Shown: one piece after another, positions 10,213 to 19,201 of the stretch | Position numbering within the stretch: position 1 is the stretch's first letter | Layout: each line of letters begins with the position of its first letter | Source: Ephemeroptericola cinctiostellae | GTDB taxonomy: Bacteria > Pseudomonadota > Gammaproteobacteria > Burkholderiales > Burkholderiaceae | Assembly (NCBI RefSeq): GCF_003339525.1 | Contig: NZ_CP031124.1 | Span: forward strand, 558,001 to 622,000 | Length of the DNA stretch: 64,000 nt | Direction: 5' to 3' | Program-made: the position numbers and the translations under genes | Notes under the pieces: model-generated | The model's database searches: none | Told to the model about the DNA's origin: nothing | The model's input: the letters and a program-made list of their open reading frames with translations, nothing else

Positions 10213-10914
10213 ATGATGGGCAATGCAGTGCTTTTAATTGAAGATGATGTGCGCTTGGGTGAGTTGTTGGTTGAATATTTGAGCGAGGCCGGTTTTTCTG
10301 TGCAACATGCGTTGACGGGTGCGCAAGGCTTGGCATCGATGCAAGCCACGCCAACGCCCGATGTGGTGGTGTTGGATTTGATGTTGCCTGATATGGATGG
10401 CTTGGATGTGTGTCGTCAACTGCGTGCGCGCTCTACGGTTCCGATTCTGATGCTCACAGCGCGCGGCGATGCGATGGATCGAGTGGTTGGGTTGGAGATG
10501 GGGGCGGACGATTATGTGCCCAAACCTTTTGAGCCACGTGAGTTGCTGGCGCGTTTGCGGGCGATTTTGCGGCGCGGTGCGCCGATTGCTTCTATTGTGC
10601 CCGCTAACGTGATGCAGTTTGGGCGTTTGTCGATTGATTTGGATGCGCGTCAGGTGCTGCTGGATGGTCAAGCCAAAGAGTTGACCAGTTATCAGTTTGA
10701 TCTGTTGGTGGTGTTGGCGGAGCGAGCGGGGCGTGTGTTGTCACGCGAAGTGCTCATGGAGGCGTTGAAGCAGCAGAGCTTGGAGGCGTTTGATCGTTCA
10801 ATTGATGTGCACATTTCACGTGTGCGCGCGGCGATTGAGGATGATGTGAAGCAGCCAAAGCGCATTTTAACCGTTCGTGGTGCGGGTTATGTGTTCGCCA
10901 GACAGCAACTTTAG
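10213..10914 (+). CDS. cpxR: OmpR-family response regulator (CpxR-like)
   Basis: A 233-residue two-component response regulator. The receiver domain (residues 1-120) has the acidic pair in LIEDDVRLGE, the phospho-acceptor Asp in VVVLDLMLPDMDG and the conserved Lys in YVPKPFEPREL. The C-terminal winged helix (about 135-233) ends ILTVRGAGYVFA, typical of OmpR/PhoB DNA-binding domains. Two ATG codons stand in tandem (10213 and 10216) after TGGGGTGAA; either may be used. The kinase gene follows 11 bases after the stop. The CpxR identity is inferred from the divergent LTXXQ gene and the upstream GTAAA boxes. Confidence 0.85.
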   Translation: MMGNAVLLIEDDVRLGELLVEYLSEAGFSVQHALTGAQGLASMQATPTPDVVVLDLMLPDMDGLDVCRQLRARSTVPILMLTARGDAMDRVVGLEMGADDYVPKPFEPRELLARLRAILRRGAPIASIVPANVMQFGRLSIDLDARQVLLDGQAKELTSYQFDLLVVLAERAGRVLSREVLMEALKQQSLEAFDRSIDVHISRVRAAIEDDVKQPKRILTVRGAGYVFARQQL

Positions 10915-10925
10915 GAGGGCAACAG

Positions 10926-12227
10926 ATGCGACAGTTGTTCTTTAAAATTTATTTGGCGGTGCTGCTCAGTCTACTTGTGTTTGCTGTGGCATCGGCCGTG
11001 TTGTGGGGGCAGTTGCGCGCACAACGTGACGATGAATATCTTGGCCGCCAACAAGAGGTGGCGGCACAATTGATTCAAAACACCTTGCCCAGTGCGAGCA
11101 GCTCGGTGGCGGATCAGCAAATGGCCTTGGAGCGCATTGCACATGATTTAAATGTGAACATTGCCATTGATGATGCACAAGGCGAACGCATTGCCCGTGT
11201 GGGCGGGCGCTTGCCGCCATTTCACCCCAACGAGCCCGATGAGTTCTCAAATCGGCATGATAAAAACAATCGGTCCGCTTCACCCATCACGCGCATGCGG
11301 TTGAACGATGGGCGTGTGGTGACGGTGCGCTTGCTGCCGCCAGAAGATGATGGTTGGGCTAAATGGTGGGCCTTTGCGATTGGTTCCGTGGGGTTGTTGT
11401 TGGTTGTGGGTTTGGTGGCGTGGCCATTGTCTCGCCGTCTGACTCGCCGTTTGGAGGCGTTGCATCACAGCGTGACACAATGGGGTAAAGGTGATTTGTC
11501 GGCGCGCGCACATGTGGCTGGTCACGATGAGGTGAGCATGCTCGCCAGCAGCTTTAATCAAGCCGCAGGTCGAATTGAGCAGTTGATCCAAACCAATCAC
11601 CTGTTGCTTGCCAATGCCTCTCATGAGTTGCGCACGCCATTGGCACGGATGCGCATGCAATTGGAGTTGTTGCACATTGATGAGGGCGATGAAAAGCAAT
11701 GCAAGCGAAAGCTGGCCATCGTCAAAGAAATCGACGAGTTTGACCAAATGATTGACAGTATTTTGCTCGGCAGTCGATTGGATGCGCAAGAGCGGTTGGT
11801 GCATGTGGAGGCTGTGGACATGCTCGGTTTAGTGGCAGAAGAGTGCGCCCATTACGATGGGGTGAGTGTCGAAGGGGATGTGGGGGTGATGCAAGGTGAT
11901 GCCCATTTGCTGCGCCGTTTGGTGCGCAATTTGGTGGAAAATGCCTTGCGTCATGGTCGTGCACCTGTGCACGTCCGCGTGGCCTTTAAAGACAGCGAGG
12001 TGTATTTGGATGTGGTGGATGGAGGTGATGGTTTTTCGGGCGTGGACAGTGAACGGATTTTTGAGCCCTTTTACCGAGGTCATGCCAAAAGCAACAGCAA
12101 AGGCGTGGGTTTGGGCTTGTCGCTGGTGTATAAAATTGTGCAGCACCATGGTGGCCACGTTGCCATCATGCCTACCGCCCAAGGTGGGCATGTGCAGGTG
12201 GTGTTGCCTTCAGTTCATGCTGCTTAA
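10926..12227 (+). CDS. cpxA: Sensor histidine kinase (CpxA-like)
   Basis: A 433-residue membrane kinase, the partner of the upstream response regulator. It has an N-terminal helix (about 5-27), a periplasmic sensor segment (about 28-148), a second helix (about 150-170, FAIGSVGLLLVVGLVAWPLSRRL), a HAMP linker, the phospho-acceptor H box ASHELRTPLARMRMQLELL (His about residue 238) and an ATPase domain with NLVENALRHG, the G1 motif DGGDGFS and GVGLGLSLVYKIV. An AGGAGGG site precedes the ATG. With the regulator and the LTXXQ protein it forms a complete Cpx-type envelope stress module. Confidence 0.86.
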   Translation: MRQLFFKIYLAVLLSLLVFAVASAVLWGQLRAQRDDEYLGRQQEVAAQLIQNTLPSASSSVADQQMALERIAHDLNVNIAIDDAQGERIARVGGRLPPFHPNEPDEFSNRHDKNNRSASPITRMRLNDGRVVTVRLLPPEDDGWAKWWAFAIGSVGLLLVVGLVAWPLSRRLTRRLEALHHSVTQWGKGDLSARAHVAGHDEVSMLASSFNQAAGRIEQLIQTNHLLLANASHELRTPLARMRMQLELLHIDEGDEKQCKRKLAIVKEIDEFDQMIDSILLGSRLDAQERLVHVEAVDMLGLVAEECAHYDGVSVEGDVGVMQGDAHLLRRLVRNLVENALRHGRAPVHVRVAFKDSEVYLDVVDGGDGFSGVDSERIFEPFYRGHAKSNSKGVGLGLSLVYKIVQHHGGHVAIMPTAQGGHVQVVLPSVHAA

Positions 12228-12250
12228 AAAATTGGCTGTGGCGGTTGTGA

Positions 12251-12913
12251 TCAAGTCAAAGCCCGTGCGGCGTGCGCAATGGCATCGGTGGAGGGAGACG
12301 ACCACGTTTCAGCAGCGGCATCCGCCACCCATTCGCGAATGTAGGGGTCAAACCATACGGTGTGCAGGTAGGCGGAGCAAACATCATCCAGCTCAACACC
12401 ATATGAATTAAAGCGCATGACCACTGGGGCAAAAAAAGCATCGGCGGCACTCCATTTGCCAAATAACCAAGGGCCCAGGTGGCCGTAATTAAGGCGACAG
12501 TCGCGCCATATGGCACAGATGCGTGCGATGTCCGCAGCGCATGCGGTTGATGGGGTGAGTTTCACGCGCACAGAGCAATTCATTGGCATTTCTGTGCGCA
12601 ATGCCATAAAGCCGCTGTGCATTTCAGCAGATACCGCTCGTGCATAGGCTCGCATGATGTGATCAGATGGCCAAACGCCAATGTTGCTCTCGTTCATGTA
12701 TTCGGTGATGGCGGCAGTGTCCCACAGTGAAACCTCATGATTGATGAGCACGGGTACTTTGCCTGAAGGGGTGTATTGCAACAAAACGCTTCGTGTTTCT
12801 GGTTGTCCCAGCGGTACAACCACCTCATTGAAATGGGTGCCAATGGACTTGAGCAGCCACCAAGAGCGTAAAGACCATGACGAATAATTTTTATTACCGA
12901 TGATGAGTTGCAT
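12251..12913 (-). CDS. Glutathione S-transferase family protein
   Basis: A cytosolic GST-fold protein of 220 residues. The N-terminal thioredoxin-like domain shows NKNYSSWSLRSWWLL with the likely catalytic Ser, PSGKVPVLI with the cis-Pro and SLWDTAAITEYM for glutathione binding. The C-terminal helical domain (about 85-220) contains CRLNYGHLGPWLFGKWSAADAFFAPVV, a typical N-capping region. I chose ATG 12913 because AGGAAG lies eight bases upstream; the longer frame to 13081 has no family similarity. It is convergent with cpxA (24 bases between stops). Substrate unknown. Confidence 0.9.
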   Translation of the reverse strand: MQLIIGNKNYSSWSLRSWWLLKSIGTHFNEVVVPLGQPETRSVLLQYTPSGKVPVLINHEVSLWDTAAITEYMNESNIGVWPSDHIMRAYARAVSAEMHSGFMALRTEMPMNCSVRVKLTPSTACAADIARICAIWRDCRLNYGHLGPWLFGKWSAADAFFAPVVMRFNSYGVELDDVCSAYLHTVWFDPYIREWVADAAAETWSSPSTDAIAHAARALT

Positions 12914-13304
12914 GAGGTCTTCCTGTTGGGCGGATTTATTTTCGTTGCGATCTGTGTGGGGGCATGCCCTTGGGCTGTGCAGGCGCATTGTGTACACATC
13001 AAAATGTAAACGTTTTTTGTGTGTGCTGCAAGGGGTAAATGACGATGGGGCGTGTTTTATTGCGATGGTCACAAGGCGCACGCTTGAGGGGGGTTAATGG
13101 TGTGATGAATATAAAAAAATCTCAGTCAAAAGACTGAGATTTTCAATTTGGGGGGTACTTCACACTGAGCCATTAAGTTATTGATTTTAAACAAATTTAA
13201 TCAACGCTCTTTCAATAGATGCCCCAATTTATGCCCCATAAGCACCTCACAACTACCGTTATACTTCATTAAACCACAACGAACTTTAATAGACTGGAGG
13301 ATGT
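12914..13304. other. Intergenic region containing the left end of the integrated element
   Basis: Apart from the terminator at 13116-13143 this stretch carries no gene. From about 13144 the composition becomes more AT-rich. Two ATGCCCC heptamers occur at about 13222-13241, and two also occur at the other end of the element (about 21580-21630) in the same orientation. They may be integrase arm-type sites. The exact left boundary is not resolved, and I found no long direct repeat of the tRNA-Leu end here. Confidence 0.4.
13116..13143 (-). terminator. Terminator hairpin near the left element boundary
   Basis: A perfect 12 bp stem (AAAATCTCAGTC / GACTGAGATTTT) with an AAAA loop and A/T tracts on both sides. 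No gene ends here at present. It could be the original terminator of tRNA-Leu, separated from it by the element (inference). Confidence 0.75.
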
Positions 13305-13565
13305 ATGAAACAGAGAATCATTATAACAAATTTACTGCTCATTTGCGGGCTTACTTTATCAGGATGCACCTCTACATTTGAAAATGTAAGCAAAAGTAAA
13401 GACACGCAACTGCAATATGACAATGATAAATTTTATTGCGACAAACAATCAAAGTTATATATTAGCCGCCGTGAATATGGCGATACAGCGGAATTGGAAA
13501 AATATAGCTTTATTGATAGGTGCATGAAGGCGGCAGGATGGCGGAAGGTGTCTAAAACTAAGTAG
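13305..13565 (+). CDS. Small predicted lipoprotein of unknown function
   Basis: An 86-residue protein with a lipoprotein signal peptide: basic MKQR start, hydrophobic core, and lipobox LSGC with the lipidated Cys at residue 21. The mature part of about 65 residues is polar, holds two further cysteines (FYCDKQSK and DRCMKAAGW) and ends in a basic tail. A GGAGG ribosome binding site lies just before the ATG. The C-terminal FIDRCMKAAGWRK resembles the short Cys/Trp motif of several small outer-membrane lipoproteins, but no named family was recognised. It is followed 55 bases later by the LprI-like gene on the same strand, inside the AT-rich element. Confidence 0.75.
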   Translation: MKQRIIITNLLLICGLTLSGCTSTFENVSKSKDTQLQYDNDKFYCDKQSKLYISRREYGDTAELEKYSFIDRCMKAAGWRKVSKTK

Positions 13566-13620
13566 TATAGTGCTAGGTAGTGGGCTTTTTGGGTATCACA
13601 ACACAGGGAGATGAATAGTT

Positions 13621-14742
13621 ATGCCAATGTTACCTATTGATAGCTCGACTGTTTCCACCTTGGCAGTTGTTTGTGCAGTGTTGGTTTTTGTATTTGCTTT
13701 TTCAAGTGGAATGAAACCAGCCGCCGCCCTACTTGTTGCGGTGGTTGTTGGTTTTGTACTCAAGGCAATAGGTTTTATTCCAATTGGGTTTATGGCAATT
13801 GCTATATGTTCGCTTGTTGTGGGTATATTTAAAAACTTTATGGGGGGAAATAGCAACCCGCCTCCACAAGGTGGTTTGCCTATGGCGATAAAGGAGCAAG
13901 GAAGTAAAGAGGAGCACACGCCAGTTTTAGACAATGACGTACACGATTTTTTGATTCAAGAATCAGGGGGTATGCAACTGACTAACTCAACAAGCACTGC
14001 TAACCCAATTCATACTGAGCCAAAAAAGCCATTACCTAAAACTAATACAAGTCTACATTTTGGTTTTTTAATTGGCTTGCTTGTAATAGTTGCTTTGGTT
14101 GTTTACTTGTTGGTTAAGCAGAATAATGAAAATTCAAGCAACTATCAACCCACCCGTTCAACCAATAGCCCAACTCCAATAAGTTCGCCCGTTGCTCCGA
14201 CGGTTACAAACACCCCACAAGTACCAACCACCCCAATATCACAAGCAAATCAAGAAGCCATGTTGATGCAAAAGTGCGATACGTTTGCAGTTGAACACAG
14301 CCGTAAAAGCTATACACTCACGTCACAAGAGCACAAAGAAGATTACGATAAACTTTATAACTCGTGTTTAGCCGAAGATAGCAAGCCTACTGATTCATCA
14401 ACTCCGCTAATCGTTAGAGATTATGAGTTGTTAAAGGCTTATCAAGCAATCAAAATTGACAATGACCATGCCCGTTATTTACTTACTGAAGTGTGGAATA
14501 TGCTGCCAGAGCAGACTAAAAGTGCTGATGGTTTTTGGCTAAACGACCAACGCGCATGGGTCAAATCAAAACAAAAAGCATGTGGAAAAGTTGTGCAAGG
14601 CAAAGATGTTAGTGCCTTGACTAACGAACAATTAGTTGCCGAGGCTGTACTGTTGAAATGTGATACCGATGCAAATTTAGAGCGGGCTAAATTAGTTGGT
14701 CGAGTTTCGGGGGATACTTCACAAACAAACAATGCTCAGTAA
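13621..14742 (+). CDS. Membrane protein with C-terminal LprI/DUF1311-like domain
   Basis: A 373-residue protein. Two hydrophobic segments lie at the N-terminus (about 10-30 and 34-70, rich in Val/Ile/Gly), a third helix at about 143-163 (FGFLIGLLVIVALVVYLLV), then a Ser/Thr/Pro-rich linker. The C-terminal 100 residues resemble the LprI/DUF1311 lysozyme-inhibitor type domain: paired helices with conserved Trp and Cys, for example WLNDQRAWVKSKQKACGK. The domain should be exported. Known LprI proteins inhibit lysozyme, but that activity is only suggested here. It is likely co-transcribed with the upstream lipoprotein gene as cargo of the element. Confidence 0.7.
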   Translation: MPMLPIDSSTVSTLAVVCAVLVFVFAFSSGMKPAAALLVAVVVGFVLKAIGFIPIGFMAIAICSLVVGIFKNFMGGNSNPPPQGGLPMAIKEQGSKEEHTPVLDNDVHDFLIQESGGMQLTNSTSTANPIHTEPKKPLPKTNTSLHFGFLIGLLVIVALVVYLLVKQNNENSSNYQPTRSTNSPTPISSPVAPTVTNTPQVPTTPISQANQEAMLMQKCDTFAVEHSRKSYTLTSQEHKEDYDKLYNSCLAEDSKPTDSSTPLIVRDYELLKAYQAIKIDNDHARYLLTEVWNMLPEQTKSADGFWLNDQRAWVKSKQKACGKVVQGKDVSALTNEQLVAEAVLLKCDTDANLERAKLVGRVSGDTSQTNNAQ

Positions 14743-15655
14743 CCTTGCCACACGCGAAGCGCAAGTACTTTCTTTAAAAATTCACTAATTATTTTTAGTC
14801 TTGTTGCAAAAAGGAAAAAAGTAGTTACAAGTAGCGCAGGTTGTATCCGCCGAAGGCGGGGGCAAATTCCTGATATTCCATGTTCAATGTTCAATACCCC
14901 CTCCCCCATGCCCCTCAATTTCCAATTCTCCTAACTTCCCTCCTGACACCTTACCTTATTTACCTAACTACTACCATAAGAAAGTAGTTGTTTAGTTTCT
15001 CGTGCGTAGCACGTTTCCTGTGTTTTTGACTCTATGAAAAAATTTAAAAATTTAATACCCCCTACCTCCCAACTAGTGGATAGCTAGACTATACTAAACT
15101 ACTATTGGCTAGTAACTAGATACTTGGCTAGTTAACTACTATAGTAACTAGGTAACTACTTTAGGAAAGTGGTAAGTAGGTAGGGAAAATGAAAATATGA
15201 GGGGGGAGGGGTACCCCCTATTGAACATGGAACTTAGAATAATGGGTATTTGCTCCCAAGAAACTATTACTTTTCCCCTCATACCTTTGCTTTAACTAGC
15301 CAGCCAAGTACCTAGCCATCCCACTAATTGGCTAACTGTACCTAGCTAACTGGCATTTTGTACCTAGCTGCTGGCTAATTGTTTGGGAATAGATACTTGT
15401 TGACGGCTTGCGGCTACTTCCACGCAGACCGACCACTGAAAATCCCATAGTTTTTCCCTACTAAACTATTATCTAGTCCCCGTTGAGTTGCCCTATTATT
15501 TGGTCCAGTGAGGTAAAGAGAAACCTAACTAACTAGGTGAAAGGACTAATATCTATCCCTGTAGTACGGGGGGCTAGGAACTTTTTGGTTGGCTGAGGTG
15601 TGCTATTCTATATAGCACCATCCTCAAATTTTTCAAGTTTTTTCATACACAAACA
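14743..15655. repeat. Non-coding tract rich in CTAG, direct repeats and inverted repeats
   Basis: No convincing gene over 913 bases. CTAG occurs 13 times between about 15072 and 15577, where about two would be expected by chance, and CTAG is usually rare in proteobacteria. GTACCTAG occurs three times (15308, 15338, 15360). An imperfect inverted repeat of about 30 bases (14878-14907 with 15199-15230; core CCATGTTCAAT with C-rich blocks) encloses roughly 300 bases that contain smaller hairpins, such as CGTGC-GTA-GCACG and CTAGTTA-centred near-palindromes. It lies at the 3' end of the nuclease operon. Its function is unknown: a structured RNA, a replication or transfer site, or decayed repeats. 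Confidence 0.65.
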
Positions 15656-17380
15656 TTAGTTATCAAGGTTTTGTATCGACGCTTTTCTAAACTCATACAA
15701 CATTTTAAAAAATTGGCATGGCAAAGGAAATCTATAATGCCTTGACGCGACAAAAAGCAAAGGCCACAAATTTAATTTTACAACTGACAAGTCATCAAAA
15801 AAAGTTGTTGCCTTGCATTCATCAAAGACTTGATTTAAATATTCTTGATGAGTGGCTGTTACTTTAATATCTGATAATGTGAGACCATGACTTGATTCAT
15901 TTGTATATAAATATTTCTCGGAGTCGTCATCAGGAAACCAAAGCTGAAAATTGCAATGTTCTAAAGAAGTTTCTTTAAACAAGGCAACGGTTCTAAACAA
16001 CTCATCAAAATTCAATATGGCAGATAAAAGCGATATAGTTGGGTATAAAATACTGCCTTGCGTTATTTCAGCACGATACTCATCCGTGCTTAACTCTGGA
16101 TAATCTATTAACTCGTAATACTCCTGAATATTACAAGGGTAGTGTCCATGCGTATTAAAGTTAAATTCGGCTAAATTTATTAACTCCATTAACCAATCTT
16201 TTATAAACTCATCATTGTTAGAATCTAGTGATAAAAACCAAACTGCAATACTAATGTCAATTGCTTGGTCATCCTTGTAAGGAAGCATTAAACTACGGTT
16301 ATTAACAATCAAATGCTTTATTGCACTATTGATTCTAAAATACTCCTCCCTTAATAATTTTAAACTTTCCTCATCATCTGCATTGCTTGATTGTATTGAG
16401 TAAAAGCAAAAAACACCTAAAAGAGCTAAACGTCCCAACAAGTCAAACATTTTCAAATTTACATCTACCTTATTTGATGCACGGATTGCCACTGATAATG
16501 CATGCGATTTATCGACATAGGGTAATACTTTCCCTGCAATAAAATCGAAAGAAACTAAGTTATAGAGATGAAGTAACGAAGCCCAAACCGTCCAAACTAC
16601 TTTTGCTTCTTTTGTTGTCTTTTGCAAAAATGGCTTTGCAATATTCCATGTTTGAAGAAGTGTAAGCTCGCTAGCTAAATATGATGCTTCAAGGTTATTA
16701 GCTTGTCGACTCCAAGAGTGTAAAATCCAAAGGCAAATATTTAACTGTCTAAGTGCTGTTATGGAATCTAACTCTCCACTATCTTTAGCTCGTGCCACTT
16801 GAAGAACTAAGTTTAAAAAAAACTTATAAGAGATTTCTGGCTCATCAACGAAAGCTAATGCTTTTCTTAACAAGCTCCTCCGTTCTTTTGGAAGAAGCTC
16901 CTCACGCAAAAAACTTGATATTATCAATGTAGAAAGTTTGTCCCCATTCCACTCTTCAAATGAAATACCATTTTTTGTATTTGCAGTCTCAAACTGAGTT
17001 ACTGTAATTCTTAGTTGCTCCTGAATATCCCCACCAAAGCATAAGCAAATAATTTTAGGTTTATTTTGGTGCTCTTGGGGTAAATGTGATGGGATGTAAG
17101 TATCAATAATTTCATTGATTGATGGTCTAAGTGATTGTGCTGGGTCTCCATCCCAACTACTTCGAGTTAAGTCACCTGCTTTAATCGAAAACAGGTAAAC
17201 CTTTTCTTCACCGCCGTCTAATGACCCGTATGCAGCAACATCAACGCCATACTGACGAGTTCCTCGCCTAGGCGTAGAGTAAACAGTTAATCCTAATGCG
17301 CTTAATAGGCCTGGAAGAATTGCATCTAACTCATTTCGCTCCTTTAATGATGCAAGGTATTCTTTGAGTATTAGCTTCAT
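15656..17380 (-). CDS. Protein with N-terminal PD-(D/E)XK-like nuclease signature, second gene of a coupled pair
   Basis: A 574-residue protein of no recognised family. The first 150 residues look like a restriction-endonuclease fold: an early acidic helix (ERNELDAILPGLLSALG), GVDV with Asp47, a strand ending in FSIK with Lys67 (the D...(D/E/S)xK pattern), and the closing segment EEWNGDKLS near 142-150. The remaining 420 residues are mainly alpha-helical by pattern, Leu/Ile-rich and without clear motifs. Its start overlaps the stop of the upstream gene by four bases (ATGA), so the two are translationally coupled. The gene is strongly AT-rich compared with the host. The nuclease call is inference from spacing of residues; the first residue of the usual (D/E)xK pair is Ser here, a variation known in some families. 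Confidence 0.6.
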   Translation of the reverse strand: MKLILKEYLASLKERNELDAILPGLLSALGLTVYSTPRRGTRQYGVDVAAYGSLDGGEEKVYLFSIKAGDLTRSSWDGDPAQSLRPSINEIIDTYIPSHLPQEHQNKPKIICLCFGGDIQEQLRITVTQFETANTKNGISFEEWNGDKLSTLIISSFLREELLPKERRSLLRKALAFVDEPEISYKFFLNLVLQVARAKDSGELDSITALRQLNICLWILHSWSRQANNLEASYLASELTLLQTWNIAKPFLQKTTKEAKVVWTVWASLLHLYNLVSFDFIAGKVLPYVDKSHALSVAIRASNKVDVNLKMFDLLGRLALLGVFCFYSIQSSNADDEESLKLLREEYFRINSAIKHLIVNNRSLMLPYKDDQAIDISIAVWFLSLDSNNDEFIKDWLMELINLAEFNFNTHGHYPCNIQEYYELIDYPELSTDEYRAEITQGSILYPTISLLSAILNFDELFRTVALFKETSLEHCNFQLWFPDDDSEKYLYTNESSHGLTLSDIKVTATHQEYLNQVFDECKATTFFDDLSVVKLNLWPLLFVASRHYRFPLPCQFFKMLYEFRKASIQNLDN

Positions 17381-19101
17381 TCTGTTATCCCTTCAATACG
17401 AAATGTTTTTATAAAATAATCAAGATTGTGAGGCTCTAGTACATCAAGCCTTGGATATTCAACCGAAGCCTGAAAGGTGTGCATTGGGAAAACTTCTCGT
17501 TTAACCTCCCCGTTACCATAATGGATGTGACTTATTGTTTTATTGCTGTAAAGAATTAACTGGTGTCTAACAAGTTGTCTAAATATACTTTTCTCTTGCG
17601 CCTTTTTATAAACCGACTTCATTTTCATAGAATGATTTCTAGAATAAGTTTCTTTTTGAGATTGGGTGGGTTGAAGCTCTAATAATTTAAGCGATAGATT
17701 TAGGTCTTGTTCATAACTATCAAGCTTCTGCAATATGATGCGTAATTGATTTTGAACTATTTGACCTTGCTGTTCTAAAATACTTTCAACAAATTTTTTT
17801 TGGCTATTTGGAAAGTTCATAAACATGATGTTATATATGTAGAGTGAAGATATTTCTTCTATTACTTGCTCAGAAGCTTCATTCATCAGAGATATTAGTA
17901 AACTTGTTGCTGTTATTGGTCGCAACATTAGCCATCCCACAATTTTTCTTGTTAAAAAGATTTTTTCTTCATTTGACAACAAAGAGACTTGTGTCATATC
18001 AAGCTGAAAAGGTTCATCAACGTCATTACTGAAACTCAAAAATTCAATAGCTTTGAGTAGTTGAATTTTCTTTGAAAGAAGCCATTTAGTGATAATTTTA
18101 TATAAAACACTGCTGTTTTCAACTTCAAACAGCTGACTTCTTGTCATTTCAAATTGTTCAATTGTGAGCGTTTTATTCAATAGAAGAAGGGTTTCAATTA
18201 AGGCTATTGCTTCATTTTCCATTTTATTTTTGAGCAGGTTATAAATACCAATATCTACGTTCTTAAGCGTTCCTAAGTTAGTTCCTTTTAATTTCTTCAA
18301 AGATTCTAAAAATACTGGCAATAGAGCGTTTGGTATTCTCTCAACATTAAACGCAAATATATTAGATGTTTGATGAATAGTCGAATCACCATTAAGCTTT
18401 AATGCAGCCTCTATTAACTCAGTTAGCTCATTGAATGGGCTATCTAGATTCAAAAAAATTCTAAAAGTACTAAATAATATCTTGGCGTTTATTTCATCAC
18501 TGGCTAGCGATTGTTGAGCTTGAGTTAGCGCAAGTATGACCTTCTTTATTATCGTTATATCGTTATCGTATGTAATTTCTCCAAGGGCTATGATTGCCTG
18601 TGATTTAACCTTTACTTGGTCGGACAAAATTAGTTGAATGGCTTTATCTGACCACAATTGAATATCAAAACTTGCACCTGCAACAATTGAAGGAGAAACA
18701 AAGTACTCCCAATCTTCGATAGAGTTTAGTGCAACACATAAAGCCTCCTCTGAATACGATTGCTTTTGTGAACAGTATTTCATAAATGATTGGAAGACTG
18801 CCCCAGCAGTCATATCACCATCAGCAGATTTAAATAAAGCATCAACACATTCCATAACTTTAATAACGGGGTGTTCTATACTTGGCAATACCTTTTCAAA
18901 AATGTGTTTTGCTAAGTAAAAATTATTATTGTTGTTTGGAAAGGTTTTGAAAAACTCAACGACATCAATTATTTTAGAGTTATGTACTGTCGCAATAGCT
19001 ACTACTAAATCATTTTCATTAGTAAAGTATTTTGAACGTACAAATTCAAAAAAATTATTATTTTTTATTTCTTCAGTTAATTCATCAAGTATGCTTTGCA
19101 T
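17377..19101 (-). CDS. Large helical-repeat-like protein, first gene of a coupled pair
   Basis: A 574-residue protein without recognised family. Most of it (about 1-480) consists of alternating amphipathic Leu/Ile/Phe-rich helices, which suggests a HEAT/ARM-like solenoid, for example KAIQLILSDQVKVKSQAIIALGEITYDNDITIIKKVILALTQ around 150-190, the clearest HEAT-style unit. The last 70 residues change to a strand-rich style (LILYSNKTISHIHYGNGEV). There is no signal peptide or membrane helix. A GGAGGT site precedes the ATG. It is coupled by ATGA to the nuclease-like gene, which has the same length but no visible similarity. A target-sensing or scaffold role for the nuclease partner is a guess. 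Confidence 0.6.
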   Translation of the reverse strand: MQSILDELTEEIKNNNFFEFVRSKYFTNENDLVVAIATVHNSKIIDVVEFFKTFPNNNNNFYLAKHIFEKVLPSIEHPVIKVMECVDALFKSADGDMTAGAVFQSFMKYCSQKQSYSEEALCVALNSIEDWEYFVSPSIVAGASFDIQLWSDKAIQLILSDQVKVKSQAIIALGEITYDNDITIIKKVILALTQAQQSLASDEINAKILFSTFRIFLNLDSPFNELTELIEAALKLNGDSTIHQTSNIFAFNVERIPNALLPVFLESLKKLKGTNLGTLKNVDIGIYNLLKNKMENEAIALIETLLLLNKTLTIEQFEMTRSQLFEVENSSVLYKIITKWLLSKKIQLLKAIEFLSFSNDVDEPFQLDMTQVSLLSNEEKIFLTRKIVGWLMLRPITATSLLISLMNEASEQVIEEISSLYIYNIMFMNFPNSQKKFVESILEQQGQIVQNQLRIILQKLDSYEQDLNLSLKLLELQPTQSQKETYSRNHSMKMKSVYKKAQEKSIFRQLVRHQLILYSNKTISHIHYGNGEVKREVFPMHTFQASVEYPRLDVLEPHNLDYFIKTFRIEGITE

Positions 19102-19201
19102 GCCACCTCCAATAAGTTTTGATTTCTTAAGATAATTCTACGCCATACTTGATGATATGCTGAAAATTAAAGCAAGGGCACTTTGAATTTATTGGTTCTT
19201 A

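Noticed and set aside
13144..13170. G-run near the left element end as a copy of the tRNA-Leu 3' end
   Set aside because: Only six or seven bases match (a G/C run), too few for an attachment repeat.
15656..19101. The two 574-residue proteins as duplicated genes
   Set aside because: Equal length appears to be chance; no shared motifs or aligned segments were seen.
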